64,000 bases of DNA from Mercenaria mercenaria (GCF_021730395.1 NC_069369.1:64197501-64261500), one strand, 5' to 3'; counted from the stretch's first letter, positions 12,118-24,556 are shown. The notes: generated by a model not told the origin, from the sequence alone. A program made the numbers and translations.

Positions 12118-14213
12118 ATGAAGATATTCATGGAAATATTGTACTTGGCGTGTATGGGATGGACCTATATTCGGGATGTTACCGCCAGACAAAAAGGTTA
12201 CTTTGCAGAGGCAAAAAATCCTTGGCATCTCGAATTAACTTCTGTGAGTAAAGTAGGAAAAGCAAAATAAAGGGTTATTTTGGCGCCAAATAAGTTCAAT
12301 CAGTAAGGGATTAAATTCTGTGTATTTCTGGCGACATTCCTGTTGTGTTTATTTTCTTATATATTTTCAAGACTAATATTAGATCAATTCTGTTTGCGCG
12401 TACAGTGACTTTTGTTGGATAACTTACAAGCGTTTTATTAAGCTCATAAAAATCCTAGTCTGGCTGCCGACTAAATAACCTTTTCTTCTTGTTTTTTTTT
12501 AGCTCAGTTTAAAATCATTTCTGTCTGATCGTGAGAAAAATGGAATATAATTATACAAAATTTAAATATAGCCTCAGGAGTTATATCTCCTATGAAGAAA
12601 TAATAGGGTCTGAACACAGGCTAGATAAAATGCCATATAAAGTAGTGTGTTTCTAAATACTTCTTAAGACTGTTTGGGTTTGTTGTGACGTCTGAGCCTG
12701 GGAATATGGCGTCCGTTCAATGTAATTAAGTTTATATGATAGTTGGTGCAATGTGCATGAAGGATATTGCGCATTTCATTACTCCGATCATGTCGAGTTT
12801 GCTATTATTTTGTTGATGGCGTCCTAATGGCAAAATGCAACTGATTGTTAATCCTGAGTATGTAACGAAACGATTCGTAGTTTTAATATGACTGATAAAT
12901 ATGCACTCGTTCTTTCGCGATGTGATATTGAGCTACACCATACAAATCTCATGACATTAAACGAATTCTTTGACTTTTCATTTTATAAAAGATTTGAAAT
13001 GCTTTCTCTGATATACTAGAACATTTTTTTTTTAAATTTTCAATTGCCAATACGTGTATCGTCAGTATCTTTTTCCCCATTGGAACCACGTTTTAGCCCG
13101 TTTATTCCAAGAATACATGTATTCATACATTTGTCCGTATTTATAATATTAAATACATTACAGAACACTTCACGACTAAATGCAAATGTATAAATGGAAT
13201 GATTTACAGATTGTTACAGTTTCCAATTGCAATTAGTTTGGTTGTTTTACCACTGACCGTTCGAACTCATTGCCACACTGTTTCTTTACTTGTTTGCGTT
13301 GCCCTTATGTGTTTGCTGATTTGCCTTTGTCTTTGTCGTTTTGATTTTTTATCTCATTAGATAAAGCCCGAACCATGTTTGCTATTTTTTTTCAAATAAA
13401 TGAAAGGACTACACAATTCCAAAGTTATCGGTCTTAATAGTGGGCAATTTGAACTGCCTATGTTTTCTATCCAGACAGCGTTGTTCAAAGGTTTCCAAAT
13501 TTTATACCCGACGATACTTCAGTCACTTTACTAACTTGACAATGAAACCTTCAGGAGTGTTCATTGACCTTTTACTGTCTTGTTAGTTATTGTCCCCTCT
13601 TGAACAAATATTAGTATTGCATCTAACTTATCGATTGCAGAGAGAAATTGCTTACATTTTCAGACGATAGTAAGCTGTTACAAGAGATGACTGATGTGCA
13701 AACTGACAGCAAAACTGATGTTAGAGATACGACATATAATGTCAAAGGTTGGAACAGAAAATTTAATAAATACAGCGGAAATGATATCAGAAACGGTCTT
13801 TGAAACATGATATGGGTAGAAGTTATGCTATGGGTGCTGCATAAACTAATTCAAGCTCTTCAGTGGTAGTTTTGCCATCGTTCCAAGGCGGTGGTGGTAT
13901 TTTTGTCACTGATCGTTCCAAGGCGGTGCCCAACTGTGTTCCTATATTTGTCCTTATTGTCGCTGTGTGACTGCTTTGTTATTGTCTGTGTGCGTGTTTG
14001 CCGATGTGTTTTTGAATACATTTATATGTGCTTACATACTTACAGAGTCCGTGAAGAAAATGAGAAGAGATGGATTATCGATCATCCGATCGTTCATTAA
14101 AGCCTATTACAACCTTACCGACGACCACCACCACAAAACAGGTTTCATTAAATTGTTTTGCTTGGTTGTATTCCATGCTTCCAAATGGTCTGATTATAAA
14201 CTATATTTAGCAT
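12118..14213 (+). pseudogene. Decayed first copy of the secreted-peptide family
   Basis: Exon 1 is 12118-12196 (signal peptide MKIFMEILYLACMGW..., phase-1 donor GTTACT, weak). Exon 2 starts at 13664 after TTTTCAG (DDSKLLQE..., then TDVRD and SGNDIRNGL) but ends in TGA at 13801, where intact copies continue about 45 codons. Exon 3 starts at 14046 after CTTACAG (VREENEKRWIIDHPIV) and stops at 14098. The Thr-rich spacer expected next (TLPTTTTTK) is present downstream in another frame, followed by a stretch ending near 14213. No usable phase-2 donor is visible after exon 2. I therefore call it a pseudogene, though a short secreted product of ~72 residues from exons 1-2 is formally possible. The foldback insertion upstream may have started the decay. 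Confidence 0.75.
12197..13663 (+). other. Intron 1 of the decayed copy
   Basis: AT-rich. It includes a dispersed-repeat fragment at about 13250-13330 (CTGACCGTTCGAACTCATTGCC) related to 9390-9450 and 13905-14000. No other feature seen. Confidence 0.5.
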
Positions 14214-14284
14214 GCTTATCTGATTTTACTATTGTAGGAAGTGTTACTAAGTTACGTTCTTTTATTACATTAAATAAGATATAG

Positions 14285-15247
14285 AAGATGTTCTACATTT
14301 GAAATATTTCAGTATGGATGATTGTTTTACTTACTGTGTGATGCCAAGTTATTCTGACTGAAGTACTGGAATTTGCTGACGTATTCGCGGAGATGATGAT
14401 GAGCATGCTTGGATATACATGTTAAGATCCCTTCGCAATTACAGTCAAACTTCGTTCGCTCGAACTTGGATAATTCGAGCACAGCCCTTTCTTTGAACTC
14501 ATCGTCATGTCCCGGCAAAATCTTTGTATGATGTATTTTTGTTCAAAGGCTCGAACTACTGATGAGTCGAATAAAGTTTGCCGGTCCGGCAAGAGTTCAA
14601 GCGAACAAAAATTGACTGTATTTTGAATATAAAAATAAATATTTCAGGTATTTGTAAGGCTCATTATTGAAATAGTTACACTTATAAAAAAAGTTAAACG
14701 TAATGTGTTTATTTATTACTGTGTCCCCCTTCTGAAAGAGGCGCCCATTTTGTCGTATGTGTATTGCAAACATCTTCCTTTCGGTGCCTTTCCGTTAATG
14801 CCAGAGTTTTTGGAAAGGGGAGCTAACTTGGGAAAATAAGCTTTTTTTCTCTTATAGAGAAATTAGTTTGCGATCGTTGTGCAAAGAAATCAATAAACCT
14901 AATAAAAGATTAAGCCTTACAAAAATATTACAAACGTTGAATAAAACATCTTCTGCACTTTTGACTACGAAATTTATTACGTACATCCAGTAACTGACCA
15001 GCGTACATTGTGGAAATTGTCTAGAGTGCCGTTGACCGGATTTAGAGCTAGACTTTGCGTGTAGAAGTCGGGTAACATACAACTGATTTCCTCGACAACA
15101 GATCGTTACAACATTTATCTAAAAGTGTCTTATTAAAGCTATCTCGCTTTTTTATTTTGCAAACTGCGAAGACTTCGAAAATATTTGGTTTGTATTTGGG
15201 TGAACAGTGTCTCACGAAACGGCGTGTAGTTAAACTTGGATTATATA
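14285..15247. other. Spacer containing a MITE
   Basis: Apart from the inverted-repeat element at 14442-14618, nothing is recognised. The open frame on the minus strand at 14852-15082 has no family that I know. Confidence 0.5.
14442..14618. mobile_element. Pogo/Tigger-like MITE
   Basis: The left end CAGTCAAACTTCGTTCGCT is inverted at the right end (GCGAACAAAAATTGACTG), giving ~25 bp terminal inverted repeats with a few mismatches, flanked by TA on both sides. TA target and CAGT ends fit the Tc1/mariner-pogo group. 177 bp, no coding capacity. Confidence 0.75.
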
Positions 15248-15415
15248 TCGTACCAACCTGTTCTCTACAAGTAACTATGAATCAGAGGTGGAGGATGAAT
15301 AAATTCAGACAAAATTTCTTTATCAAATCACCACGGAGAATAAACGACACGCCCGGGGATCGAACGCACGACCCGCGATCCGTAGACCTGTGGTCTCCCT
15401 TCTGAGATTCCAATA
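15248..15415 (-). mobile_element. tRNA-derived SINE, truncated
   Basis: Read on the minus strand, the head has a B-box-like GTGCGTTCGATCC within ATCGCGGGTCGTGCGTTCGA, preceded by tRNA-like sequence. The body carries AATCAGAGGTGGAGG and ends in ACCTGTTCTC. Body and tail match the fuller copy at 52290-52590. The distal tail is missing here. Confidence 0.75.
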
Positions 15416-15571
15416 GACTGAGTGCTTTTCGCAAAAATTCCAAAGGTTGAACAATCGAGCTTGGTAGGCGTATATGTCTATCTTTTACAAACTGACATGA
15501 TTCAATATTCTGAAAATAATAGATCAGGATCACCCTGCATGCTGGGAGAGTATATAATTAAATATAAATAT

Positions 15572-15806
15572 GAGCCGCGCAATGTGAAAACCAACATAAT
15601 GGCTTTGCGACCAGCATGGATCCAGACCAGCCTGCGCATCCGCGCAGTCTGGTCAGGATTCATGCTGTTCGCTTTCAAAGCCTATAGCAATTAGATAAAC
15701 CGTTAGCGAACAGCATGGATCCTGACCAGACTGCACGGATGCGCAGGCTGGTCTGGATCCATGCTGGTCGCAAACCCACTATGTTGGTTTTCTCATGGCG
15801 CGGCTC
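15572..15806. mobile_element. GC-rich palindromic element, copy 1
   Basis: GAGCCGCGCAATGTGAAAAC at the left is inverted at the right (TTTTCTCATGGCGCGGCTC). Between them the arms GACCAGCATGGATCC...GCGCATCCGCGCAGTC pair over ~100 bp around a short loop. The second copy lies at 59427-59661. Candidate TA flanks. Non-autonomous and non-coding. Confidence 0.85.
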
Positions 15807-16134
15807 ATATGTGGTTAATTGGCGAATAGTCAGTTACAAATCACTTTGTACAGGATGTAATTTTCTTATCTCGCACGCTCACGGCAAAACAAAATCGAGT
15901 CATCATGAAATAAACTGTTTACAGTAAACAGAAATAAATACTTAACGTGGGACTTTAACTTGACCTTAGTACTGTTTGGTTTTTAACAAGCGGTTACACA
16001 TCTTTCTTACAGAACAATAACATTTTCTTTGATCTTACTGATAAATTATACGACGTATTTTGACCCAATGTGATAAATGGACAAAATAACCAATGCAATT
16101 ATCAAGATCACGATCCGATTGACGTTAAACCATT

Positions 16135-16184
16135 GAAGTGTAACCGTCTCAAATCAAACGTAAGGGGAGTTTCAGCTTCAATAG
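16135..16184 (+). promoter_or_regulatory. Conserved 5' module of orphan exon 1
   Basis: GAAGTGTAACC followed 25 bp later by TTTCAGCTTCAATAG, the same pair of blocks as upstream of genes A and B. The second block ends 74 bp before the ATG. It may be promoter or 5'-UTR sequence. Confidence 0.6.
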
Positions 16185-16257
16185 CTAGATATAGGGCAAA
16201 CCTTTCACATAGTGCAAAACATTTTGATCGTACTCGTATACCGGTTACTTTACTGTC

Positions 16258-16336
16258 ATGGAAAAATTTATGCCAATATTTTACATGATGTTTGTAGGAT
16301 GGATCGGTGTTCTGGGGGCTACAGTTGGACAAAATG
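16258..16336 (+). CDS. Orphan signal-peptide exon of the secreted family
   Basis: The exon encodes 26 codons plus one base, exactly the format of exon 1 in genes A and B: MEKFMPIFYMMFVGWIG..., a hydrophobic signal peptide with the family's central GW. The donor GTCAGT follows in phase 1, and the 5' module upstream is intact. No exon 2 or 3 was found before the next family exon 1 at 25384. The expected region (about 19260-19660) holds none, although flanking sequence at 18976-19240 matches gene A intron 1. Either the rest was deleted, or this exon serves as an alternative first exon splicing to 27311, which is phase-compatible. Confidence 0.65.
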
Positions 16337-16512
16337 GTCAGTATGCTGTTCGAAATGTGTTTGGTATTTAAAATCTTTTTCAATACAATAGGAGAAAAAG
16401 AAACACTGTTTTTGTTCAGAAACTGGTTTTCGACGGCAATGTAAAATTAAAATTAGTACTCCTTGGGCTAGATTATCATTGTTGTATACTCTACTTTATA
16501 ATGTGTTATTAA

Positions 16513-16866
16513 AGGTCCAATACTAAGGAAAGTGAACATTTTAATTTCTTTTAAAAAGCACAGAAACTATTTCATTTTATTGGTATTTCATTTTATTGGA
16601 AAATGAAAGCTGGTATGTAGAAATTCGAAATAAATCGCAGTATATGTACAATTATTTTTCTATGAAGTATGAAGAAAGTTAAAAAGACCTGGGTGGTCAT
16701 TCTGTCGATTTATTGAAATTTCAACATAATACACATACATTTCTTTGAGTTCCAAAGACCTTCTGTAAATTTTGACCTGCCAATCTTCATTATTTAGTGT
16801 CTTGCAGAAGTCTATGCACTGGCTATGAAAAAAATTGCCAACTAACTTTCCCTTAGTAATGGACCT
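16513..16866. mobile_element. TTAA-flanked MITE
   Basis: TTAA-AGGTCCAATACTAAGG at the left is mirrored by CCTTAGTAATGGACCT-TTAA at the right, giving ~25 bp imperfect terminal inverted repeats around ~354 bp with no coding frame. The TTAA target suggests piggyBac-type mobilisation, but the terminal bases are not the usual CCC, so the superfamily is uncertain. Confidence 0.65.
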
Positions 16867-16872
16867 TTAACA

Positions 16873-18975
16873 TTAACCTAACGCTATTAACAATATTTCG
16901 TTTGGTTTTTGGCGTACCCTCTTTTAGGAGTTGCTAGCTCACAAGCATTGTATATTGCTCATGAAAAAAATATTTTCTTTATACCTCGTCTATGTTAACT
17001 TTCATACTGCAGACTGCTTGGTGTAGTAATAAGTTCTTGTTCGTGAAGTACGTTCAATAGGGTTCCGCCCAAGGCGGTTCTATGGGCGTTAGGCATTTCA
17101 TTTATTATATTACCTATCGTGATAAAGCTTCAATGAATTCGTATGTGCTATTATTTGTCTGGTTTCGATCAATGCCTCTTACTATTTTTTTTAAAACTTA
17201 AAAGATTTTCTCTAATATATTTTAATTTCCTATCTCCAATATAACTGGTTACAAAAATCGCATTTTTTTTTTAAATGAATATTCATGTAAATGAAGGCAG
17301 CTAATATTCATGAATCAGTAGCTAATGTATAATTGATACGATAAACTACAGCTCTTTTCTGTCCGTTTTTTCTTTAAAGAATGGACATATTTCCTTCGTT
17401 TACATTCCTTTTCTTGAGGCGTTATCAGGTTTAGTATATTCACGAAGCAATTTTTCAGATTTGACGTAAGTCGGTATAAGACTAAGATACCATTATAGTT
17501 GTGCTTAGTTCCTTATCTTATAGTTCTCTAAAAATAGTGTTTCTATGAATAGTACAAAACGTAACGTGACATATAATAGAACTAAACCGGATGTCTGTAT
17601 TGTTGTTCGCCTTTAACGTCATCTATGTAAATGGACGTTTGATTCAATTTGACTTAAACTGTTATTAACATATGAAATGCATAACAAAAGAACCACATGT
17701 AGAGTGTAACATATCACTTTAGCTGTTTAAATAAGAAACCTAAAATGATCATTAGTTCATTTTACTGGCAATGACGTAACGTATGCTTCTGGGTATGTTT
17801 TAAATGTCAGACCCACTCTGTTGTTATATAGTTACACATATTTTCTTTCCATACATTCTGCAGAACAAACTGCTCGTGTTTAATGTCTGTGATTATAGCT
17901 TATTTATGAAATAATACTGTATTTTTACAGCACATGCAAATGCAATAGTGTAGATTGTAGTACAAAAACGTCCTGTTAATAAATAACACACAATCTTCTT
18001 ACCGCAATATCACGGCTAAGGTTTTGTCTTGGATGCGGTTTTTGTGCCTACGAATCCGCACATGTCAACGGAAGTGACATCACTACAGTTTCTCTGTGCA
18101 TTTTATGATGTTGAAATATTAAATATTTTGGTGTTCTTGGTAGAAACATAAATAACTTTATTATATACCTATATAAGTTCGGTCAAAATACGGCATTTAG
18201 TTTCTTGCACACCGGACTGGCGTTTCCGGTGATTTTACCCATGCCGGCAAAACCCATCTGGCACCCCCATGCACTGATAATATATTGTTTATGTAAAAAT
18301 ACGAAAACAGCAGGTACCTTGATAGTTTCTCTCCGTTCCTTATAGTATATTTCTCGATTCAAAATACGTTAGTTCACCATAAGAACATAACGTTACGTTA
18401 CAAACGATAAAACTTAAGTGGAACTTTGTTACTGTGCGTAACGCAAAACATCATGACGTCACTTCTGCTTACGGATGTTAATTTCCCGCACTCTACTATA
18501 AGAAAGAGTGCTACAAAGAAAATATTTCTACCTGTTATTTGTAAAATACGATATGCAAGAAAATTAATCTTCCAGAATAAAATGCTAATATGTAGACGAT
18601 ATGCAAGAAAAAATATCAGTCATGTGTTTACGAATCGGATGGAAATATCCGGCCTTCGGCTACCTGCGCACGGACGGTAATTCGGCAAGCCTTACGCATG
18701 ACCTGATACAGTTCTTTAAGTAGCGCATATACAAACTTCACTAAGTTCTATCTAAATATCGATAAACATTGAAAATTCGTTTCATAACAAAACATGTGCC
18801 AGGTTTATAACAAAAGGTCATTATAACAATAGCTAGATCTCGGATTTTGTATCCGGCTCTCATGGATTTTGCAAGGTCGGATCATAGCCTCGTGAGATCC
18901 GTTCTGACAAAACCCCTCGAATGCAGCATCCCAGATCCATTTATATTTATAATGACCCTATTATGAGAGTAATGT
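16873..18975. other. No gene recognised
   Basis: AT-rich sequence downstream of the orphan exon. I searched it for the family's exon 2 (D-D/E start, D-V-R motif) and exon 3 (DDFIIRGT) and found neither. Confidence 0.5.
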
Positions 18976-19240
18976 TAGTTGTATCTTAGTTCAACACTAA
19001 GAACTCTGATAGGAATTCTATAGTATTATTGAAATATTTCAAAAATTGAATCAGCTATAGAAAATGGTAGTCATAATGTTTGTTTTTTTTTTGTAAAGAT
19101 ACTCCACTGTTTCAGTTAAAAAATAGGATTAGTTCGAAACCAGAGACATTATATTTGGTTAGGTTGAACAAAAAACCCATCTGCAAAATAACAGAACGCA
19201 ATCAAGCAAAGCAACATCAGATTAAGGTTGTTCACGAGAC
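18976..19240. repeat. Segment duplicated from/with gene A intron 1
   Basis: GTTAGTTGTATC...TTCAACACT..., TATAGTATTATTGAAATAT, GAGACATTATATTTGGTTAG and GTTGTTCACGAGA follow in the same order as at 26730-27000 in gene A intron 1. This marks the orphan-exon unit and gene A unit as duplicates. Confidence 0.8.
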
Positions 19241-19654
19241 TTTAAGGTAGTTCTTTACGTTTGATAAGTCGGAAGTACTGGCATAATGTCCTTTATCGGT
19301 ATAAATTAAATTAAAGCCTGGACTCGGTATATGGAAATGAAAATCGTATATGAATTCATTCTCAACCCGTGAAAATAAATTATTGAAACGGCAACAGTAC
19401 TGTCTTTCTAAAAGTGAAATGTAATATTAAAACGTTTAACACATTTAATTATTCCAAATAATGTTTTAAATTAAGCGCTTAATGTGTAGATCTCTTTAAT
19501 CAAGGGAAAATATTTCGAAACAATTACACGGACCTACACATTGTATTTGACCATGTGTTTCTTTATGCCTGTGAGATATTTCATTAAATTCTACATAATT
19601 GTAGAAAACAAATTATTTGCGAATAATCGAAGTTATCAAGTATCACATAGCCAA

Positions 19655-20560
19655 TCCTTGTCAAGGTGTTAGCGATGCCTGTAAACCTTTGACAATTTGT
19701 TCGCTATGCCTGTAAATTTATGTCATGGGTAACTATGCTTGTAAATCTATGTCAGTGTATGTTCATGTCTGTAAATCAATGTCAAGATGTTTACTATACC
19801 TGTAAATCTATGTCAATGTGTGTACTATGCCTGTAAATCTATGTCAAGGTGTGTACTATGCATGTAAATCTATGTACAGGTGTTTACTATGCCTGTAAAT
19901 CTATGTCAATGTTTTAATTATGCCTGTAAATCTATGTAAAGGTATGTTCTTTGCCTGTAAATCCATGTCAAGATGTTAACTATGCCTGTAAATTTATATC
20001 AAGGTGTTTAATATGCCTGTAAATCTATGTTTTGGTGTTAACTATGCCTCTAAATCTATGTCAAGGTATGTTTTATGCCTGTAAATCTATGTCAAGGTGT
20101 TAACTATGCCTGTAAGTCTATATCAAGGTGTTTAATATGCCTGTAAATCTAAGTCACTGCGTTAACCATGCCTGAAAATCTATGTCAAGGTGTTAACTAT
20201 GCCTGGAAATCTATAGCAAAGTGTTAATTATGCCATGAAATCTATATCAAGGTGTGTTCTATGCCTGGAAATCTATGTCAAGGCGTTAGTAATGCCTGTA
20301 AATCTTTGTCATAATGTTAGATATGCCTGTAAACCTCTGTCAAGGGTAACTATGCCTGTAAATATATGTCAGTGTGTTTCCTATGCCTGTAAATCTATGT
20401 CAATGTGTTAACTATGACTGCAAATCCATGTCAATGTGATTACTATGCCTGTAAATCTATGTCAAGGTGTTTACTATGCCTGTAAATCTATGTCAAGGTG
20501 TTTACTATGCCTGTAAATCTACGTCAAGGTGTTTACTGTGCCTGAAAATCTATGTTATCA
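19655..20560. repeat. ~31 bp minisatellite (TGCCTGTAAATCTATGTCAA)
   Basis: About 29 imperfect units of TGCCTGTAAATCTATGTCAA plus GGTGTTTACTA. The same motif forms a second array at 31540-31995, downstream of gene A. Confidence 0.93.
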
Positions 20561-21896
20561 CATGTTTTTATTTAATGCTTTTCAATGGGTAACTTAAATA
20601 TAATGGTAACTTTCATTGTTTGAAACAGTGAGTTTTTCATTTTATAATTTTCACCGTTATGAAATTACTCTTGAACGCGGAATTATATGAGTAATAAATA
20701 AATTATTTCCAAAATAAACATCAGTAATGATTATTTTAAAAAATGTAAAAGATATCTATAATTCTCAAGAATCTATTCTGCATTCTGACGTCATGTCATG
20801 ATTCTACTTGCACGTTACCCAATAATTTTGTAAAAACATTGAAATGACATGAAAATAAAAAGAAAATTTGTTTATTTCACATGCAACATCAAAATATATT
20901 TCACTCATGGACACCAGATTTTAAAAGTCCACTTGTGGCTGTGACACATGATAAAAAATATTATATTTGGTTTTGCTCGGTGAAATATGTTCAGACCTTA
21001 CACTTATACAAATAACTTTTCCCTATATCTTTGCCTGTTGTTAGTCTTTTTACGTACATATATTTGTCATACATATATTTGTTACTGGTAATCTTGTGAT
21101 TGCCTTGGTGTATTCAAGTTAATTGTTTTATCTTGTCAAGTGTTTAGGTTATAATAAACATGCTTATATCAGTATTGATGTTTCCATTTAACATTTTGTT
21201 CTTTTTCTGGTTTTGAATGTGATGCTTTAATAAAAGTTTACTTATAACACTTTTCTGAAATATTTTGTTACCCCAATCAGACGTTATTAAGATATTAAGT
21301 AAAACACTACTACAAAATTGTGATTAAATTTTCCTGGCGTTATTATGATATTTAAATCTGATACCATATCGAGTAACACGTTGATGCTTTTGTTTTGCAA
21401 TGTATCTCGAATAGTACTTGGTGTGGTGATACAGAACTTTATATTTTATTTAGATACTGTATGAACTTATACATGTTTGATATGTCTTCATCCTTCTACA
21501 TGCAGTGACAGAGGGGTTTACCCTCTTATTCGTACACAAAATGGTCTAATGATATTTACTGTAACACGGTTCCCGCACGCTAGGGAAAGAGTATAAAATG
21601 CAGTGAAATGTTGGGTACAGGAGATTACCCCCAACTGTAAGCCTTCCTCAGAAGTAAATGTTGGGTAACACATTTTCATCCCTTCAGTGACCTCTGTGTA
21701 GTCATAAGCTATGTAGTTATAATTGATTTATATTTATGCCTACTGAATAAAAAGCCTTAAGTTTTTAGAATGTATAAGTTTATATACTTTCTAAATATAA
21801 TAAGAAAGATAGAAATATTTGAAGATTTTAGCAAATTTTCATGACGTGTTATAAGCCACTTTAATGCCCCTATAACTTGTTACAGTCTTCACAGAA
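20561..21896. other. No gene recognised
   Basis: AT-rich sequence with no repeat ends or coding signal that I can identify. Confidence 0.5.
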
Positions 21897-21899
21897 AGT

Positions 21900-22491
21900 G
21901 CCGGTGTAATGAAGTAGTTCGACCCCCATAGAATAATGACCCCCGGTCATTATTCTATAGAAAAAGTGACCACCGGTCATAGTATTATGACCTCAAGATC
22001 ATAGTACTATGACTCCCCCACGTGAAGTAAACTGAACCTCACGAAGAATATTGACTCCCATAAAGAAACGACCCCCGGTCATTTGGTCAAATTTAGTGAT
22101 AACTCATGTATCTAAGGCCTAATTGCTGCATTTTATGCCGCCACTCGGGGGAGGGGGCATATAGATTTGCCCTTGTCCGTCCGTCCGTCCGTCCTTCCGT
22201 TTGACCATTAGCCCCAGGTACCATCACTTGAAACAGAAATCAGAGCATTCCGCAACGGGAAAAGGGATTCTATTTCTAGACGCTGTATCTTGGTGTATAC
22301 AGTTTTTTCAGGAAAATAACAATTCACAATACGTTCACAAAACACACCAGTGTCAATAATCCCTGCAAACTTTGGTATGAATTTATTCTTCAGAAGAAAC
22401 CTGCACAAGAAACTGCTAGCATAGAACTTAGTATTAATAGAAGTTGCAATACTTATCAGTGGCAGTAAAGTACGGTAGCGGCAACAATAGA

Positions 22492-22530
<39 letters not shown>

Positions 22531-23568
22531 TGGTAGTGGTAGTGGTAGTGGTAGTGGCAGTGGCAGTAGCAGCAGCAGCAGCAGAGGAATAAGTGACAGC
22601 AAGAACAGCAGCAGGAGAAGAAGAGGTAGATGTACAAGACGTATTAGTGGAAGCAGGTATAGTAGTATCAGTAGTAGTAGTAGTAGTAGAAGTAGTAGTA
22701 GAAGAAGAAGTAATTCTTCAGAATAAAACGGCACAAGAAATTGCTAGCATAGAACTTAGTATTAATAGAAGTTGCAATACTTAGCAGTGGCAGTAAAGTA
22801 CGGTAGCGGCAACAATAGAAAGTAGTAGTTGTAGTAGTACTGGCAGTGGTAGTGGCAGTTGCAGTAGCAGCAGCAGCAGCAGAGGAATAAGTGACAGCAA
22901 CAACAGCAGCAGGAGAAGAAGAGGTAGATGTACAAGACTTATTAGTGGAAGCAGGTATAGTAGTATCAGTAGTAGCAGTTGTAGTAGTAGTAGTAGAAGT
23001 AGTAGTAGAAGAAGAAGAAGTACATGTAGTAATAGCAATAGAACTAGCGGCACCAGTAGTAGCAGTACAATCAAAATGTTAACTATTGGCAATGGAGGGT
23101 ATTAGAGTTGTAGATCTAGTAAAATTGTGCGTTAGGTTTGGTGGGAATCACTTTTTAATAGATATTATCGTCGAAAGTCTTTTTAGGAGCCGGTGTTTTA
23201 CACGGAAAGAGTAACTTTTTTAAATAGAATAATGTCCGGGTATCGATAGTGTATGAGGGTTCGAATGTAGTAATTTCGGCAGTGAGTATTTTACATGGAA
23301 GGAGTCACTTTTTCTATAGAATAATAACCGGGGTCGTTATTCTATGAGATTCGAAGGGAGTCATCTTTAGGGAGTCAGTATTTTACTTGGAGGGGTCAGT
23401 TTTTCTATAGAATAATGACCGGGGGGTCGTTATTCTAGAGAGTTTTCAAAGGGAGTCAGTGTTTTATAAGGGGAGTCAATATTTTACAGGAAAGGAGTCA
23501 CATTTTCTATAGAATAATGACCGGGGGGTCGTTATTCTATGGGGGTCGAAATACTTCATTACACCGGC
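21900..23568. mobile_element. 1.67 kb inverted-repeat element with AGT arrays
   Basis: The left end GCCGGTGTAATGAAGTAGTT and CGACCCCCATAGAATAATGA is inverted at the right (ATTCTATGGGGGTCGAAATA, then CTTCATTACACCGGC). A 3 bp AGT flanks each side, a possible target duplication of the Harbinger type. Sub-terminal units built on CTATAGAATAATGACCGGGG recur about four times at the right. The interior holds a GTCCGTCC run (22177-22193) and a duplicated AGT-rich block. No transposase frame is visible. Confidence 0.75.
22389..23040. repeat. Two ~328 bp tandem copies with AGT microsatellites
   Basis: TTGCTAGCATAGAACTTAGT and the following ~300 bp, including GCAGTAAAGTACGGTAGCGG and (AGT)n, occur twice, starting near 22389 and 22717. 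Leucine-, valine- or serine-rich open frames on both strands are products of the trinucleotide repeat. Confidence 0.85.
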
Positions 23569-24556
23569 AGTATTTGCAAATGTTTACATTATATCGGTGT
23601 GCCCAATTCATGAATCTTCCTACTGTGTAATTTACTTGTTCATTTGAGAAAACTCAGTATCTTTACATCATGATTACAATATTGTTGAAATATAATCATT
23701 ACCCATGTTGTCGTCAAATCAGAGAATTCTGAGAATTAAGTCTTTATGATTATCTATAATAGTACAATTTCTAACCCTTATTTTTTCAAGAAAAGCACTT
23801 GTAGGACATGCTGAATTGAAACCAGTGAGAAGATAAATACACGTGGCTTTTGTATGATCAGATTTATCATCTTTGATAATGTACTATTTGAATAAAACAA
23901 AATGCTCAACTATGTATTTAAAAATGATGATATCTTGCACAAAATTATCAAAAGGGGCTTTGCATGTACACAATTCCACTTTTTTTACAAAAGTTAATAT
24001 TACTCATGAAATAATTTTGGTGGGAATTATCCGCCATACTGCGGGAGTAAAAGGATGAGTAGTCGATTAAACACCTATTTCGCGCAAAGATATCATACTT
24101 CTATTTGATGTCATGCAATAAATTTATGACTTTTACTTTGATGTAAAATGATAATTCAATAAATTCAATAAATATATATATACTTCAAGCCAATAAAACT
24201 CAAGTTGAAACTATTAGTAACAGGACTATTTTCAATGTTAGGTACATATATATGTGATAACATTGACGGGGGTGCAAAAATCGATACTATAAAGATATGT
24301 CATGTTTTGGTGTTATTTGTTATCGAAGTTTTCATTAAATTAGTGTTAAATGTAAGTACAATACTGAAAAATAAGGATAGAAAAAAATCTATGGTTTTCA
24401 GTTTATAGTGACGACAGCCCTGCTAAAAAAATTAATTAGTAGTATACCGATTACGTCTATAACATGATTTCACACTCGATAAAATCTTATTAAGTGAGAA
24501 AAGTATATCTCATTAGATGCGGAACAGTGGACATACCCATCAAAGATAGGGAAACT
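23569..24556. other. No gene recognised
   Basis: AT-rich. Short frames at 23873 and 24205 have no domain or splice partner that I can see. Confidence 0.5.

Noticed and set aside
12100-12240. Minus-strand frame at 11986-12228 as a gene
   Set aside because: It is the shadow of exon 1 of the decayed copy plus the foldback element's right arm.
13967-14284. 105-codon frame overlapping the decayed family exon 3
   Set aside because: It reads the exon in a different frame from the conserved ENEKRW motif; the family frame with its acceptor explains the sequence better.
15340-15410. tRNA gene
   Set aside because: A- and B-box-like sequences belong to a SINE head with a SINE body attached; no complete cloverleaf. 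The same applies at 52500-52590 and 54285-54360.
19655-20560. Regular ~31 bp repeats resembling a CRISPR array
   Set aside because: Units are contiguous, with no unique spacers, in an animal genome; an ordinary minisatellite.
22434-23092. Leucine-, tyrosine- and valine-rich frames resembling membrane proteins
   Set aside because: They are translations of AGT/AGC trinucleotide runs in a non-coding transposable element.
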